64,000 bases of DNA from Holacanthus passer (taxonomy: Eukaryota; Chordata; Actinopteri; Pomacanthidae). This document shows positions 24,108 through 36,000 of the stretch, one piece after another. A program made the translations under genes and the position numbers. The stretch lies in contig JAFREQ010000012.1 in NCBI GenBank assembly GCA_025331565.1, forward strand, positions 11,150,501-11,214,500. Direction: 5' to 3'. The stretch's first letter is position 1; every line of letters starts with the position of its first letter. The notes under the pieces were generated by a model. The model did no database searches, was not told the DNA's origin, and saw nothing but the letters and a program-made list of their open reading frames with translations.

Positions 24108-25656
24108 ACACCCAAAGAGAGGAGCCTAATATATGACAAATACCTGAGAATTGCACCGCATGTGTTATTCACTGTAACGTAATTCTCTCCTCCATACAGG
24201 AACCATTTTGTTCATCTTTTTGTTTATGTAACTGTGTAACTTTTGCCTTTTTTTCAACTTTAGGTTAAAGGCCTATTCTGATTTATTTTTTTTGTGTGTG
24301 TCAAGCAGATATGCTTACTTTTCAATCTTTTGTAATATAACTACTCAATAACACGGGCAGATTTCCTCAATAAATTTACAGAATATGAGGTGGTACTTTG
24401 CCTGATGCGTGAAATTTGTTTACTGTTGTCTTTTGAACCCACATACTTTTCCAAAATATCAATGGATGAAATCTACGTCCTTTCACTGGTAGTAGGCAAC
24501 TAGTTTCATATTCATGATGAGAATATTATTATTACTGGATGTTATTTACTGAACAAAGCATGAATATGAGACACAAAATGTATACAAGTGAACACAGCCA
24601 ATTGGAGAGACATATAGACCTGTTGACAAAGACCTTTGGCTTATAACACTGATGTTTTCATACCTTTGCTATGTTGAGAATGAGAAATGGCAGCAGTGTT
24701 TAAAAAAGCAGGCAAACAGATTGACAGAAAATGTGTTTTTATGGAAGTACTTGCAGAAAACTTAAGAAGAATCTGCAATTGTGTTACTGTAATATGTAAA
24801 ACCAAAAATCATAATTCATAATAATATAATGATTAAAAACTATTTATGAGAACAGTTTGGCAGCAAGTAAACAAATCCAGGCTTAATGCAAACATAAAAG
24901 ATCACTGTAGATAATACACGTCGTATTAGAAAAGCTTAGTATTTTCCGAGATAGTGTTGGAAAGGGTAACATTTATAAATCCTTTTGCATATTAATATGA
25001 ATTTTATTAACAACACTGAGCTGTAAACGGATGTTTCCGAGTTTTGTGGGACGAGTCTGTGTCGCATGTTTGACTCACGCTTGATTTGATGACGCAAAAC
25101 TTACGCGCCCGAGAGGAAAGTCAGGAACCAACTTCGCTAACTAGCAGGTAATTCAAATACAAGCGTGAGCTAATGTTAGCTTCAGCTAGAGCAAACATAA
25201 CACGAATTTAAGACAGTATGCTAGGACCACGTTAGTTGAGTGTTGCGTTGATTTAGCTAATTATAGCTTTTGACTACTTGAGGAAAGTTGGTCGGTGGAC
25301 GTTAGCAAGGCCAGCTAGCAGCTAAATGCTAAAGTTTAGCTAGCTGTTAGCAGGAGGACCCACTTGTTGCAACATGACAATTGAATTAAACATGATAAAC
25401 AGCAGCTTTGTCTAACTGTTCTTGTTTATTTAGACTTGTTTATATTTTATTAGTAAAGGCTGGAGCAGAATAACATCGCACCGATTACGTTTTGCTTTAG
25501 CAGCGGGACCCTCCAGCTGTCACATTTAGTATTTCAATCAGACATAAGATTTTAGCTTTCTTTCCCTCCTAGCTGTGTCAACTTGACTTCATTAAATTAA
25601 CATTATATGAATTGTTCTCACTCAGGTCTCACTAGGTTTTGAGCCTTGTGCTGACA
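24108..25656. other. psmd4 3' UTR, intergenic spacer and znf687 5' region
   Basis: psmd4 AATAAA is at 24369-24374. No coding region seen after it. A likely non-coding first exon of znf687 ends near 25147 (TAGCAG|GTAATT), and its second exon begins after CTCACTCAG at about 25626. The stretch 25060-25350 is rich in GCTAGC/TTAGC words, as are the other promoters here (6360-6440, 20150-20345, 48840-48900). Confidence 0.55.
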
Positions 25657-28600
25657 ATGGGGGACATGAAAACCCCAGACTTTGATGACTTGCTGGCAGC
25701 TTTTGACATTCCTGACATTGATGCCAAAGAAGCCATTCAGTCAAGTCCAGAGGAGGAACGAGATGAGGTGGGAGCTAATGCAGATGAGACAGAGAGTGGG
25801 TCTTCTTCATGCTTTCCCTGTCCTCCTGCCTCACATAGTGACCCCCCTGTGGTCAGTGTTATTGTAAAGAACACAGTGCGGTCTGAGTCTTTTGAGGAGG
25901 AGGAGAAGTCTGTCAGGGATAAAACAGACAATCCATCAAGCAGTGGCTTAAACTCTCAGGTTCAGGTCAAGTTTGATGACCTCACCTCACAACTTGGTCC
26001 CAAAATGCCTACTGATGCCCCTGTGGCACCCCAGATTGCCAATGGTTTTGACGGATCTGTTCCCAGGGATCAGGAGCAGTCCAGCACACAGCCGTGGACC
26101 CGGCGTTCACCATTGAGCTCCACACTGAATGATAATGAGGGTGATAGCGATAAAGGAGTTGAGGTTGAATCGGCCCAGCACACAACTGATGTCATTAACA
26201 GCTTGAAGCCCCTCCTATACCTGCAGTCTTCGACAAGTGCCGGGCTTAACTCCTCAAGTCCTCCCTCCCTACACTCTGTCAGCCATCACCCTCCTCCTCG
26301 CTCTCCTCTGAAGGAGGAAACCTGTCTCCTCAGTAATCCATCATCCCCTTTACCACAAAATGGGAATGTCAAGGCTGGAATTAAGCATGTTATGCACTCA
26401 GATGAAGATGACTCCGAGCCAGATTTAGGAAGTCCACTGGTGATCCAGGAGAGCCCAGACTTTGTAATGTCCTCCCCTCCCAAATTTAAACACAGAGCCA
26501 AAGTACGGCGCCCTGAGCTGCTAGGGTCTCCTGAAACCACTTCTTTTTCTCATCCTCCTCAACTCTCTTCTCTGGCACCGTCAAAACCTGAAACCCAACT
26601 TGAGAAAGAGGGGCAACCTGCCACCTCCAGTTCTCCCTCTACAGCTCCCCAGCCACGGAGTCCCCAGGGCTGCCTCCCCACTGTCAGCATGGACTCTGCA
26701 TCAGTCCAAGAGGAGAAATACCCAGAGCATGTGATTGATGAGAGGGACTCACCTGAGAGCCCACCACCCAGTGAGACAGGTCTTGTAGTCCCCAAGAGAA
26801 GCAGCAGCCCTGATTCAGCCCAAACATCAGGTGTAACAGTGAGCCCCAAGGACTTCCTTCACCAAGAGGAGCTCATGGAAACTGAGCCCAGAGAAGAGGA
26901 CAGGCCAGGTGACTCTGAAGAGCTTTGTGAAAAGATGACTGAAGATGGAGGAAATTTAAATGAGGAGAGTTGTAGTGCTGGCACTGAGGATCCTGTCACT
27001 GCTAGAGCTGCTGAGACAGTTTCACCTCCACTACGTCCCCTCAAAGTTAAAATCAAAATGAATACTGGCAGCATCACAAGGACTGTGAGTGGTGTTGCAC
27101 CTAAAAGAAGTGGAAGAGCCACTAACAAGGGCGTGAATGGTTCAAAACCTTCACCAGAACGTCACAACTCAAGATCCAAGAGGGAGCAGTCTCAGATGCC
27201 TGCAATGACCATGCTCCAGGAAGGTGCCCATACAGTGAAAGACAAAACCGCAGTGGACACCAAGCCTAAAGTTTCCCCCACAGCTGTTAGCATCACCAAA
27301 ACCGCAGCCCTGCCCTCTGTCTCGGTCTCCTTCCCCAGAGTCAGCCCAGGTGGGATCAACGCTCGCAGCCTTGGTCCGAAAAATCTGAACAGTGGGATTC
27401 CTGCACCTTCACCTCTTCTCCATTCTCAAGGTGGCAGCAGACTAGCCTCCATCGTTAACAGCACGGGGGCGATCATATCCAAGAGTCAGACCAACCTGGT
27501 AGAAGCTTTCAACAAGATACTAAACAACAAGAACCTGCTGCCCAGTTATAAACCAGATCTGAGCTCACCTCTTCCTGCGGAGTGGGGCCTTCCTCTACCA
27601 GCACAGGTAAGCTGCCATCATGTATAGTTGATTAATATGAAAATTAATTGGGAGCTACTATCGATTAATCACTTAATGGTGTAAACTGCAACAAGGAACC
27701 CCTGCCACAGTCTTACTTAGCATATAATCAGCCCAAATTTAAAAGATGTATCAATATGTAAAAAGATGAATGTGTGATCCCTCACAGGGTTACCGCTGTT
27801 TGGAGTGTGGTGATGCCTTTGCCCTGGAACAGAGTTTGGCACGGCACTACGCTCGGCGCTCGCTGAGGATTGAGGTGACCTGTAATCACTGCGCCAAGCG
27901 GTTGGCCTTCTTCAACAAGTGCAGTCTGCTTTTACATGCCAGAGAGCACAAGGAGAGAGGCCTGATCATGCAGTGTTCACACCTGGTCATGAAACCTGTA
28001 CCTGTGGAGCAGATGATTGGCCAGCAGGAATCTGTGGCAGTTGGTTGGTGAAAATTGTTTCTGTTTAATTTAACTTTTTTCAGACGTGATTCCTCTCTGT
28101 GATTATGTTTCTCTTTGTATATATATCTCCTTGATTTCTCAGGTGGGCTCTCTGCATCACTTCTGTCATCCTCTTCAGGACCATCATCATCCACCTCAAA
28201 CCCAACACCCCAGCCACATAAAGCAACATCCAACAAGAAAGCAGAGACAGTGCAGTACATCAGTAATAAATGTCCTGAGTGTCAGGCTGTGTTCAGCAGC
28301 AAAGAGGAGGTGGCTGAGCATTTCCAAGAAATCAAAGCAGCACAAACCACTGTGAGTCTTTTGAGTGTGAGGAAAAGGGCAAAATGTTTTGTCCGTCAAC
28401 AATATGAAACTTAACTCTAACTTGATTCCTTTCTTCTTCTGTTGTTCTCCAGTCATGCACAGACTGTTCTCCTCCCATGCTCCTGCCCAACAACTGCAGT
28501 GCAGCAGCTCATCAACGCATCCACCAAGGCTGCCCACCACACGTCTGCCCAGAGTGCGGGGGAACAGCCGAGCAGCCGCTATTTCAAACACACCTGGACG

Positions 28601-30810
28601 AGACCTGTTTGCACTTTGCACGCCGCATTGGATACAGGTGGGATATCTTCCCATGTGGCTGTTCATTTAATCTAAAGTATACTGTACTGTTGTTATACCC
28701 ACAGAAATTTTGTTTCCCTCTTCCTTTCTCTGCAGATGTTCCAGTTGCCTGGTGGTGTTTGGAGGACTCAATTCAGTGAAGTCTCACATCCAACAAGCTC
28801 ATTGTGATATGTTCCACAAATGCCCCAGCTGCCCCATGGCTTTCAAGTCTGCTCCGAGCATACAGAACCACATCACTGCCCAACATCCAGCACTCACTGA
28901 AGGACAGACCATGTATATATATTTTTTATTTATTTATTTATATATAGATATATTTCCACACACACAGATGTGCTTTTTTTCATGAAATGTTCCAATGAAT
29001 TGACCCAGTTTTTAATTCCTTTACAGGTCGATCTATAAATGTGTCATGTGTGACACAGTTTTTACAAACAAGGCCTTGCTGTACGTCCACTTTGACACTC
29101 ACTTAACCAATCAGAAGGTGCACGTGTTTAAGTGCCCTGAGTGCACCAAGTTATTTTCTCAGAGAAATTCGCTACTGGACCATTTCAAGGTATATTCATG
29201 CTTACTGTATATAGTGTTTATTATAACCCTGTTATAACCGAGCCTTATAACGTCACTTTTTTCCCTCTGTTTTTTATCCTGCTCTTGCTGTTCTTCAGAC
29301 CCATAAGACTCAGTTAAAACAAGAGATGCATTCACCTCCAGCTACTTCCTCTCATCCACGTCCGTCATTGATGTTGGAGAGCTCAGATGGGGAAGAATGG
29401 ATGGGCGAAGATAAAGAAGAGAAAGTGAAGACAGAACGGATGAAGACCCCCTCGGGGTGGAAATGTGCACCTTGCCACGCACGCTACACAGACCGGGAAG
29501 ACTACATCACCCATATGGCTGAGCAACATGGCAAGGTCTGGAAGTCCATCACCCCCCCGCTGTCTAAGATGTATAATTTGAGTAAATTTAATAAAATTAA
29601 TAAAGTTTCTTTTTGATACAGCTTTAAATTAATACATGTAGCCTTGTTTCTCTGCTTGTGTTGTGCAGAAGCTGAAGAAGTTTCCTTGTAACAAGTGTGA
29701 GAGCTCCTTCACCACCACCTCCAGCATGAGACGTCACATCAGAGACAAACACAAAGTCATGAGTCGTAGCTTCCGCTGCCAGTGAGTGTCCCACATTCTG
29801 CATCCTTGACCCTCTGTATGACACACCACTTGACTTTGCTGACACTTTTGCTAAAAGTTGAAACCATGATCACTGATTTATGCAAAACCCTGATTCCAAA
29901 ACAAAAACTCTGTTGTAAACTCTTGAAGAATTGCTTTGTAAACCTTTAGGTGTAACTATGATTCCTGAGATTAGTGAGGGTACATTTGTGAATATAAGTG
30001 CTGTGTGTGTGTAGGTTCTGTAGTGAGAGTAAGAAAACATTCAGCAGCAGAGCGATGTTGGAGAGGCATATTCAGCTGAGACACAGCATGGACACAGAAA
30101 GCCAGGACACACTGATGGTAAGACACTGATGTATTTCTTTGAAACAGGAAACACTGTTTACTAAGATGTCATTAACAGCAGGTTTCCTCCGCTGACAGGG
30201 AGGTGGGGATGAGGCCGACAGCTCCTCAGAACAGGACAGCGGTTTGGGGGCTCGCCGGAGACGGAGAGGAGCTGTGAAGATGGAGCAGGATGAAGAGTCC
30301 ACAGATGGGGTGAGTCCACTGAAGAAGTTGCAGTCTTCCTCCTCCTCTGCTCCTCCTTCCTACTCCCTTCCTGAGTCTGGGTTCCGCTGCGCCCCCTGTG
30401 GCTTCACAACAGAGGAACAGGCGTCGTTCCGGGAGCACATCAGCCAGCACCGGCGAGGAGGGCCAGAGGGTGGCAGTCAGCAGTGTCTGCAGTGTGGCGC
30501 CTGCTTCACATCCACCTCCTCCCTGTCACGCCATCGCTTCATCATCCACAAAGTGAGAAACGCATTCACTGACAACCAGTCCCTCAGCATGCACCCAGCA
30601 CCTTCCCCTGGGAACAGCAGGAACCACGATGATAAGGGTTCTCTGGATGGTTCTGCACCAGCATCCCCCTCCTCTCAGATGGAAGAGGAGGGCACACTGG
30701 CCTGTAAGGTGTGCCGCAAACAGTTCGAAAAGGCATCAGATCTGAATACGCACTTCAGAACTCACGGCATGGCTTTTATCAACGCGAGGAACGCAGGAAA
30801 AACCACCTAA
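25657..30810 (+). CDS. znf687: Zinc finger protein 687 (ZMYND8-associated C2H2 protein)
   Basis: Nuclear C2H2 zinc-finger protein. Family knowledge: ZNF687 works with ZNF592 and ZMYND8 in a chromatin complex. Exons: 25657-27606, 27788-28043, 28143-28351, 28453-28637, 28736-28912, 29027-29189, 29299-29535, 29669-29781, 30015-30117, 30199-30810; 1334 aa. The N-terminus MGDMKTPDFDDLLAAFDIPD is the conserved start of the ZNF687/ZNF532/ZNF592 family, so I start there and not at the upstream in-frame codons. The first 650 residues are disordered and Ser/Pro/Glu-rich, with a conserved basic patch (LRPLKVKIKMNTGSITRTVS). Multiple C2H2 fingers follow, for example CLECGDAFALEQSLARHYARR, CPECTKLFSQRNSLLDHFK, CNKCESSFTTTSSMRRHIRDKH, CLQCGACFTSTSSLSRHRF and CKVCRKQFEKASDLNTHFRTH at the end. 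Two arginine/lysine-rich linkers may be nuclear localisation signals. Confidence 0.94.
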
Positions 30811-32560
30811 GACGCCAAATACATGGGGAGGAACAGTGTCGGTAGGTGATAAAAGAGACGTGCCTTATTTATTGTCACACCTATGCACTAATTTAACCAA
30901 AGATTGGTAGAACAGAGTATGTATGTGAAGAGATTGTCGAAAAATCAAATGTTATTTTCACTGGTCGAGATCAGCCTTAACCTTCTACTTCTGACACTCA
31001 GGATCTAATGCTGCATTTCTGTGTCCGGCAATGATACTAATGAGATTCGAGCTATTCCCCGTCAGTGAACAGTTAGTCTGACTAGTTCACTGTTGTGACT
31101 ACATTCACACGTGAATAATGTGCCTGAGGGGAACTGTGAATGTTAGAGTTAAATCCCACTGTGATTTCGATGGCTGCTGTTGATAGACAGCAACGGAATG
31201 TTTTGCTTTCAATGCTTGATCCTACTGAGCAGATTCTTGAATGGCGACCCAGGTGTTTTTCTGTAAAGTCCTTTTTATTTTTTACATATTTTTGCGAGAA
31301 TCATTACGTTTAGAATGTGTTAGCTCAGTTACTATTAAGTGTGTATGCTTTTAACTTATTGCCAGCCATTTTCAAAAATATAATATTTTAGATTGATTCC
31401 TAACGTTAAATGCAGCCGATAGGTGATAGATGTGTTTTCATGGTCAGTGTGACCTTGTTGAGCTGCAGTGGAGTGATGGTAACACAACAGCAGGAGTAAT
31501 TACAGTGACCAATAACTCTTTCAGTGCACACAGGGGTATGTTTCAAGATAGACTTGGAAAAAATGTGAACCTATCCTTTAAATATTGACTGGTATTGATA
31601 AATCGTTTTAGCAAGTTTAAAGACCTGGCACATTTATAATTAGATTGTACAGAAATTAATGTGGACTATTAGCTTTGGGAAAGACAGGAATACAATCTAA
31701 AAACTATGCTTTGGGAAATGGTCAGCAATAATCTGAAGTGTACACATGTTGTAGTTAATGGGGTAAAACTGAAAAGAACGTTTAGTACCTTTTTAAGTGG
31801 AATGTACTGTATTTACATTAATTATTCCTTTTTGTGCAAGAGATGGAAGTAAAATTATATTTTTGGTTTGGTGGATGAGTACATCTTTTTTATGAGATTA
31901 CTGTAAAAAGATCAATATATATACGTATATGTGATTATTCTTTATGCTTTTGTAAGAAGATGAGAACATGTTGGACCATGTACTATTAATTTTTCTTTAG
32001 TCTTTGTTCTGCATAACTGACTTCAGCTCTTGTTAACTAGATGAATATAATTAGATGTTTCATCACGGTTCAGTGACTGTCAGCACAGATCAGCTTGTGT
32101 TATTTCTGGCACAAGTGTCGACATAGCATCCACATCAACACAGAAGGACATGAAACTGAAAAGTCAGAACTGTGTAAAATAGTTGCTTGATATAAAAAGA
32201 AGAGTAGAGACCTTAGAGCTGGCCACTTGTGATCATATCAGCCAAGATGCATGAGGAGAAACGTGTTTTGAGTGCTGTGTTTTGATTCAATTTCTTTGTT
32301 TAGTGGCACCTTTTTTTAATGTTTATGTCTGAGTGAGTTAAAGGATGACTGAGCATGAGTCTAAAAAAAAAAAGGATTGTTCCTTTAATGTGCTATAGTT
32401 ATCAGTGACCTGTTGGCGCTTGCATTTACTTTCTCAGGAGATCGTCCAATGCTTTAACACATTGTTCTGTTTAACTTTTTCTGTTTTTGCATTGACAAGA
32501 CAATTTCTAACCAAATGTTTATACAAAAAGCTTAATAAAAACTGGCACATTGCTTGTTCT
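30811..32560 (+). other. znf687 3' UTR
   Basis: AT-rich, no coding frame with family resemblance. Likely ends after AATAAA at 32534-32539. Confidence 0.6.
32534..32539 (+). other. Probable polyadenylation signal of znf687
   Basis: AATAAA in CTTAATAAAAACTGG, followed by T-rich sequence. It faces the - strand otoancorin-like gene, whose candidate signals are TTTATT (plus-strand view) at 32621 and 32730. Confidence 0.55.
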
Positions 32561-33015
32561 GATTATTTTTTTGTTTTTAAATACCATTTCAGCACTAACT
32601 GAGTAAGTTCATTAATATTCTTTATTGAGTTTAATCTTTGTCATTTTCCATTTTGTCAGTACCAAATATCCAGATAATGAGATCATCCCATATAGAGGAT
32701 ATCAGAGTAGCATGCATTAAATATTCCTCTTTATTCTATTAAAATATACTTTCTTATAAATATATATATATATAAGTGCACTCGGTCAAAAGTAGTATAG
32801 AATCCTTACACATCTTACCAGGTTATTTGATTATGTTGTGCACTTGTTATTGCCACACTTCTATGCTCACACATCATTTATGTCCGACAATCTATGACAG
32901 ATAACTTAAGGATTACATGTTGTCACAAGTGCTCTAAAATGCTAACTTCTGCGTGTGTGTGTAGTTAGCTAAAGCTCCTGCCAGGTTTGCAGTAGGATAT
33001 GGTGTCTCCCTGTCC

Positions 33016-36000
33016 TCACAGCAGCAGGAACCCCGTGAGGAGGAACAGAAAGGGCTTCATGAAGGCTGAGATCCCCTCGACACTCAGCGATGGAGCTCCT
33101 AAACGAGAGTGACGTGATGACTGAATGCAGAGATTTCCTCAATGAGAGCCTTTAAAAAACTGATTTACTTATGAGTGATGAGGACCCACAAAAACGCTTT
33201 TCTGCCAAAACAGTTTGGTTATTTTACATGAGAGATATCTGTATATGTATTGGGTGGTGTTCATTTGGCAAAAAAAAGTGTTGTCACTCATTTTTGTACG
33301 CCAATCAGGATTTAGCATTATTCAAATCAAAACGTGACCTTGCTAGAAATGCCAATGCAACAATGGCATGTTTATATGCATGTTTTGGAGTTATCAAAAA
33401 AAAAATTCAAGCCTCCTGGTTAAATATATATAATTATGTTCAATATATTCTTAATATCTTACTCCACATCTCTCGCCATCTGTGCTAAAGTAAACTTATT
33501 ACCAATATATGAAAAACTCCTCTCGCCCCTATCATTGAGGAGTAGATTACCCAGGTTGGTCACCTGGTGAGTGTAAGTCTCTCTTTTAGCTCTGTTTTTG
33601 TTCTCCTGAAAATGCTCCAATGTTTTCACCAGCTAGTCACTAACTGTGTCTGCTGTTTTGGGCAAAACAGGCTGTATCAGTTATGAATATTTATTGTTAT
33701 GAAAAAAATTTGAAACCAATTTTTCTACAAAAAGTCTGGTTTTCATGGCAGCTTTTGAAAGCAGGAAGAATCTTTACTGGTTGTGCATGTTGTAAAGCAG
33801 AACTAATATGTTAACAGTATCACATACTGAAGGAATTATAAAATGCACTGGCAGTATTTAAACGCTGACGAAAATGTGAATTTACAGAAGTGTCCATGTA
33901 TCTTCTTACCTGACTCATTAGGGGGTAGTGTTTGGTTACGAAAGTCACCGGTGGTGGCTCTTTCAAGAGCGTCCAGTTGCTCATCTCTTAGGGCAAGTCG
34001 CTGTTCACTGGTGACCTTGGCAGCGTTGTCAGGTCCAAGAGCCTCCAGCTGAGGAACAGAGAGAGCCTGGAGGGAAAACAGGAATTGGCACAGAGGTCAG
34101 AAGGGTGGATGGAGTTTTCAGATCCTTTACTTAAATAATACGACATTGTATAAATACTCCACTACATGTAAAGGTCCTGCATTCAAAATCTTACGTGAGT
34201 AAAAGTACATAAGTATTATCAGCAAGGAAATTAAAAGTACTTCAACAAAATTAAAAGTATATACTGTACATGTATATGTATACTCCAAGTATTATCACTA
34301 ATGCATTAACATTGTGTAAGCACCATTTTTGCTGTAGTTTGTTGACATCAAGCTGATTTAACCAGCAGAAACTCAAACCAGACATTTCTGTTTGGAATTA
34401 AATCCAAAAAACCTTATTTTGCAGTGCAATAAGAATATTTCAACATGTTTTAACTGAAATCCATTTGTATAAAACAATATTCTTTAAACCACTTTATCTT
34501 GAAATAAGAGATTAAGGCAGGTTGAGTCACTAAAATTATGACAAAAGCTGAAAAAAAATTGAAGACAGGTTGAAATATTCTGTCTACACTTAAAGATTTT
34601 TCAGTAAGAAAATTTAAGTAAGAAAATAAAACTTTAAGAAATCCATTTCACACAAAAATAATTTGAAGAAAAGCAAGTTTTTTAAACAATGAAAAATGCA
34701 TCATGTGTTAGAACCTTTTATGTTTTGCATGTATGTATGTAAATATAGCTTTAAAATAAATGTACTATACTAGAGGAAAGTACAACATTTCCCTTTGAAG
34801 TGTAGGAGTATAAAGAAGCGTAAAATGGAAATACTGAAGTTAAGTACAAATACTTCTACTTAACTACAGTACTTGAGTAAATGTACTTTCCACTACTGGA
34901 TTTGGCTCCAAGCTGAAAGATGGGAGAAGAGAACAAATGTTACAGAAAGTTACTTACACCAAAGTTGCTTGGTGGTATGCGTGGGATGCACGACTCCCTG
35001 AGGAACGAAAAGACAGACGGGTCTAAAGAAGCCAACTCAGTCGCATGCAAGCCAGCTGAAGGAGACAGAAATAGACGGTCAGGATTTTGGAAGAAGCTGC
35101 TGAGCCAAGGCACAGAATGAGAACTAAAACCAGTTTCTCCCACAGTTTAAAGTTTTGAGGGATACTACAATAGGGTCTGGTTTCCTGCAGAGAGCGCAGA
35201 GTAGAGGTGATTATCTAACCAATGATGTTGCCCAGGTCAGACACATGTGCTTCAGTCCAGCTGCTGGGGTCTCCAAACGCAGACACAGCAAGACTTTTTA
35301 ACTGCTGTGTAACCGTCATGGAGCACTGAACATCATCCAATGAGCCCACAGCGTCCCTGTGAAACACACAATGTATATTTGTGACAGCATCTCACTCTGT
35401 AGCTCGCAACATAGGCAAAATATTTGATTCTGCCCTGGAGGATTCATTCTGTAATGGCACCTAATGGAAAGCTTGAAAGAAATCTTACTCTTGATTGTGA
35501 TTTACGATTTATTAGTATTACTATTTAAATAATACAACCCTAATTCCCCCCAAAATTGGGACGCTGTGTAAAATGTTGATGAAAACAGAATTTGATGGTT
35601 TGCAAATCATTTAAACTCTATATTTAATTGAAAATAGTGCAAAGACAACAATATATCAAATGTTGAAACTGAACATTTGTATTGCTCTATGAAAAATACA
35701 TGATCATGTCAAATTTGATGCCAGCAACACGTTTCAAAACTCTTGCTTAGGTACTTGACGTGAGTGAACTCTTAGCTGCATGAGACAAAAAATGAATTTC
35801 ACTTTTTTAAAATGCCTGCAGTGCTGTACGTTGAAACTAGAATGAACACTTGGAATAATGTTTTTTTTCTCCCTCTCTTGAATGATATAAAATTATTAGT
35901 GGCGTTGGGTTCTTTGTGAGGCTACACCCCCTTTTAATCAGTATGACAGGATAAGGAATATAAACTAATTTGTGAACATAGCAAGCAAAAACTGGTGACA

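Noticed and set aside
25639..25656. Upstream in-frame extension of znf687 (SLVLT before MGDM)
   Set aside because: The conserved family N-terminus is MGDMKTPDFDDL and the extension has no ATG, only TTG. It is 5' UTR.
28086..28670. Overlapping frames on both strands around znf687 exons 4-5 (including a 156-codon - frame)
   Set aside because: Only the + strand frame has zinc-finger cysteines and histidines and joins in phase; the rest are shadows.
33171..33488. 105-codon + strand open frame
   Set aside because: AT-rich, lies in the last intron of the otoancorin-like gene, no splice context and no recognisable family.
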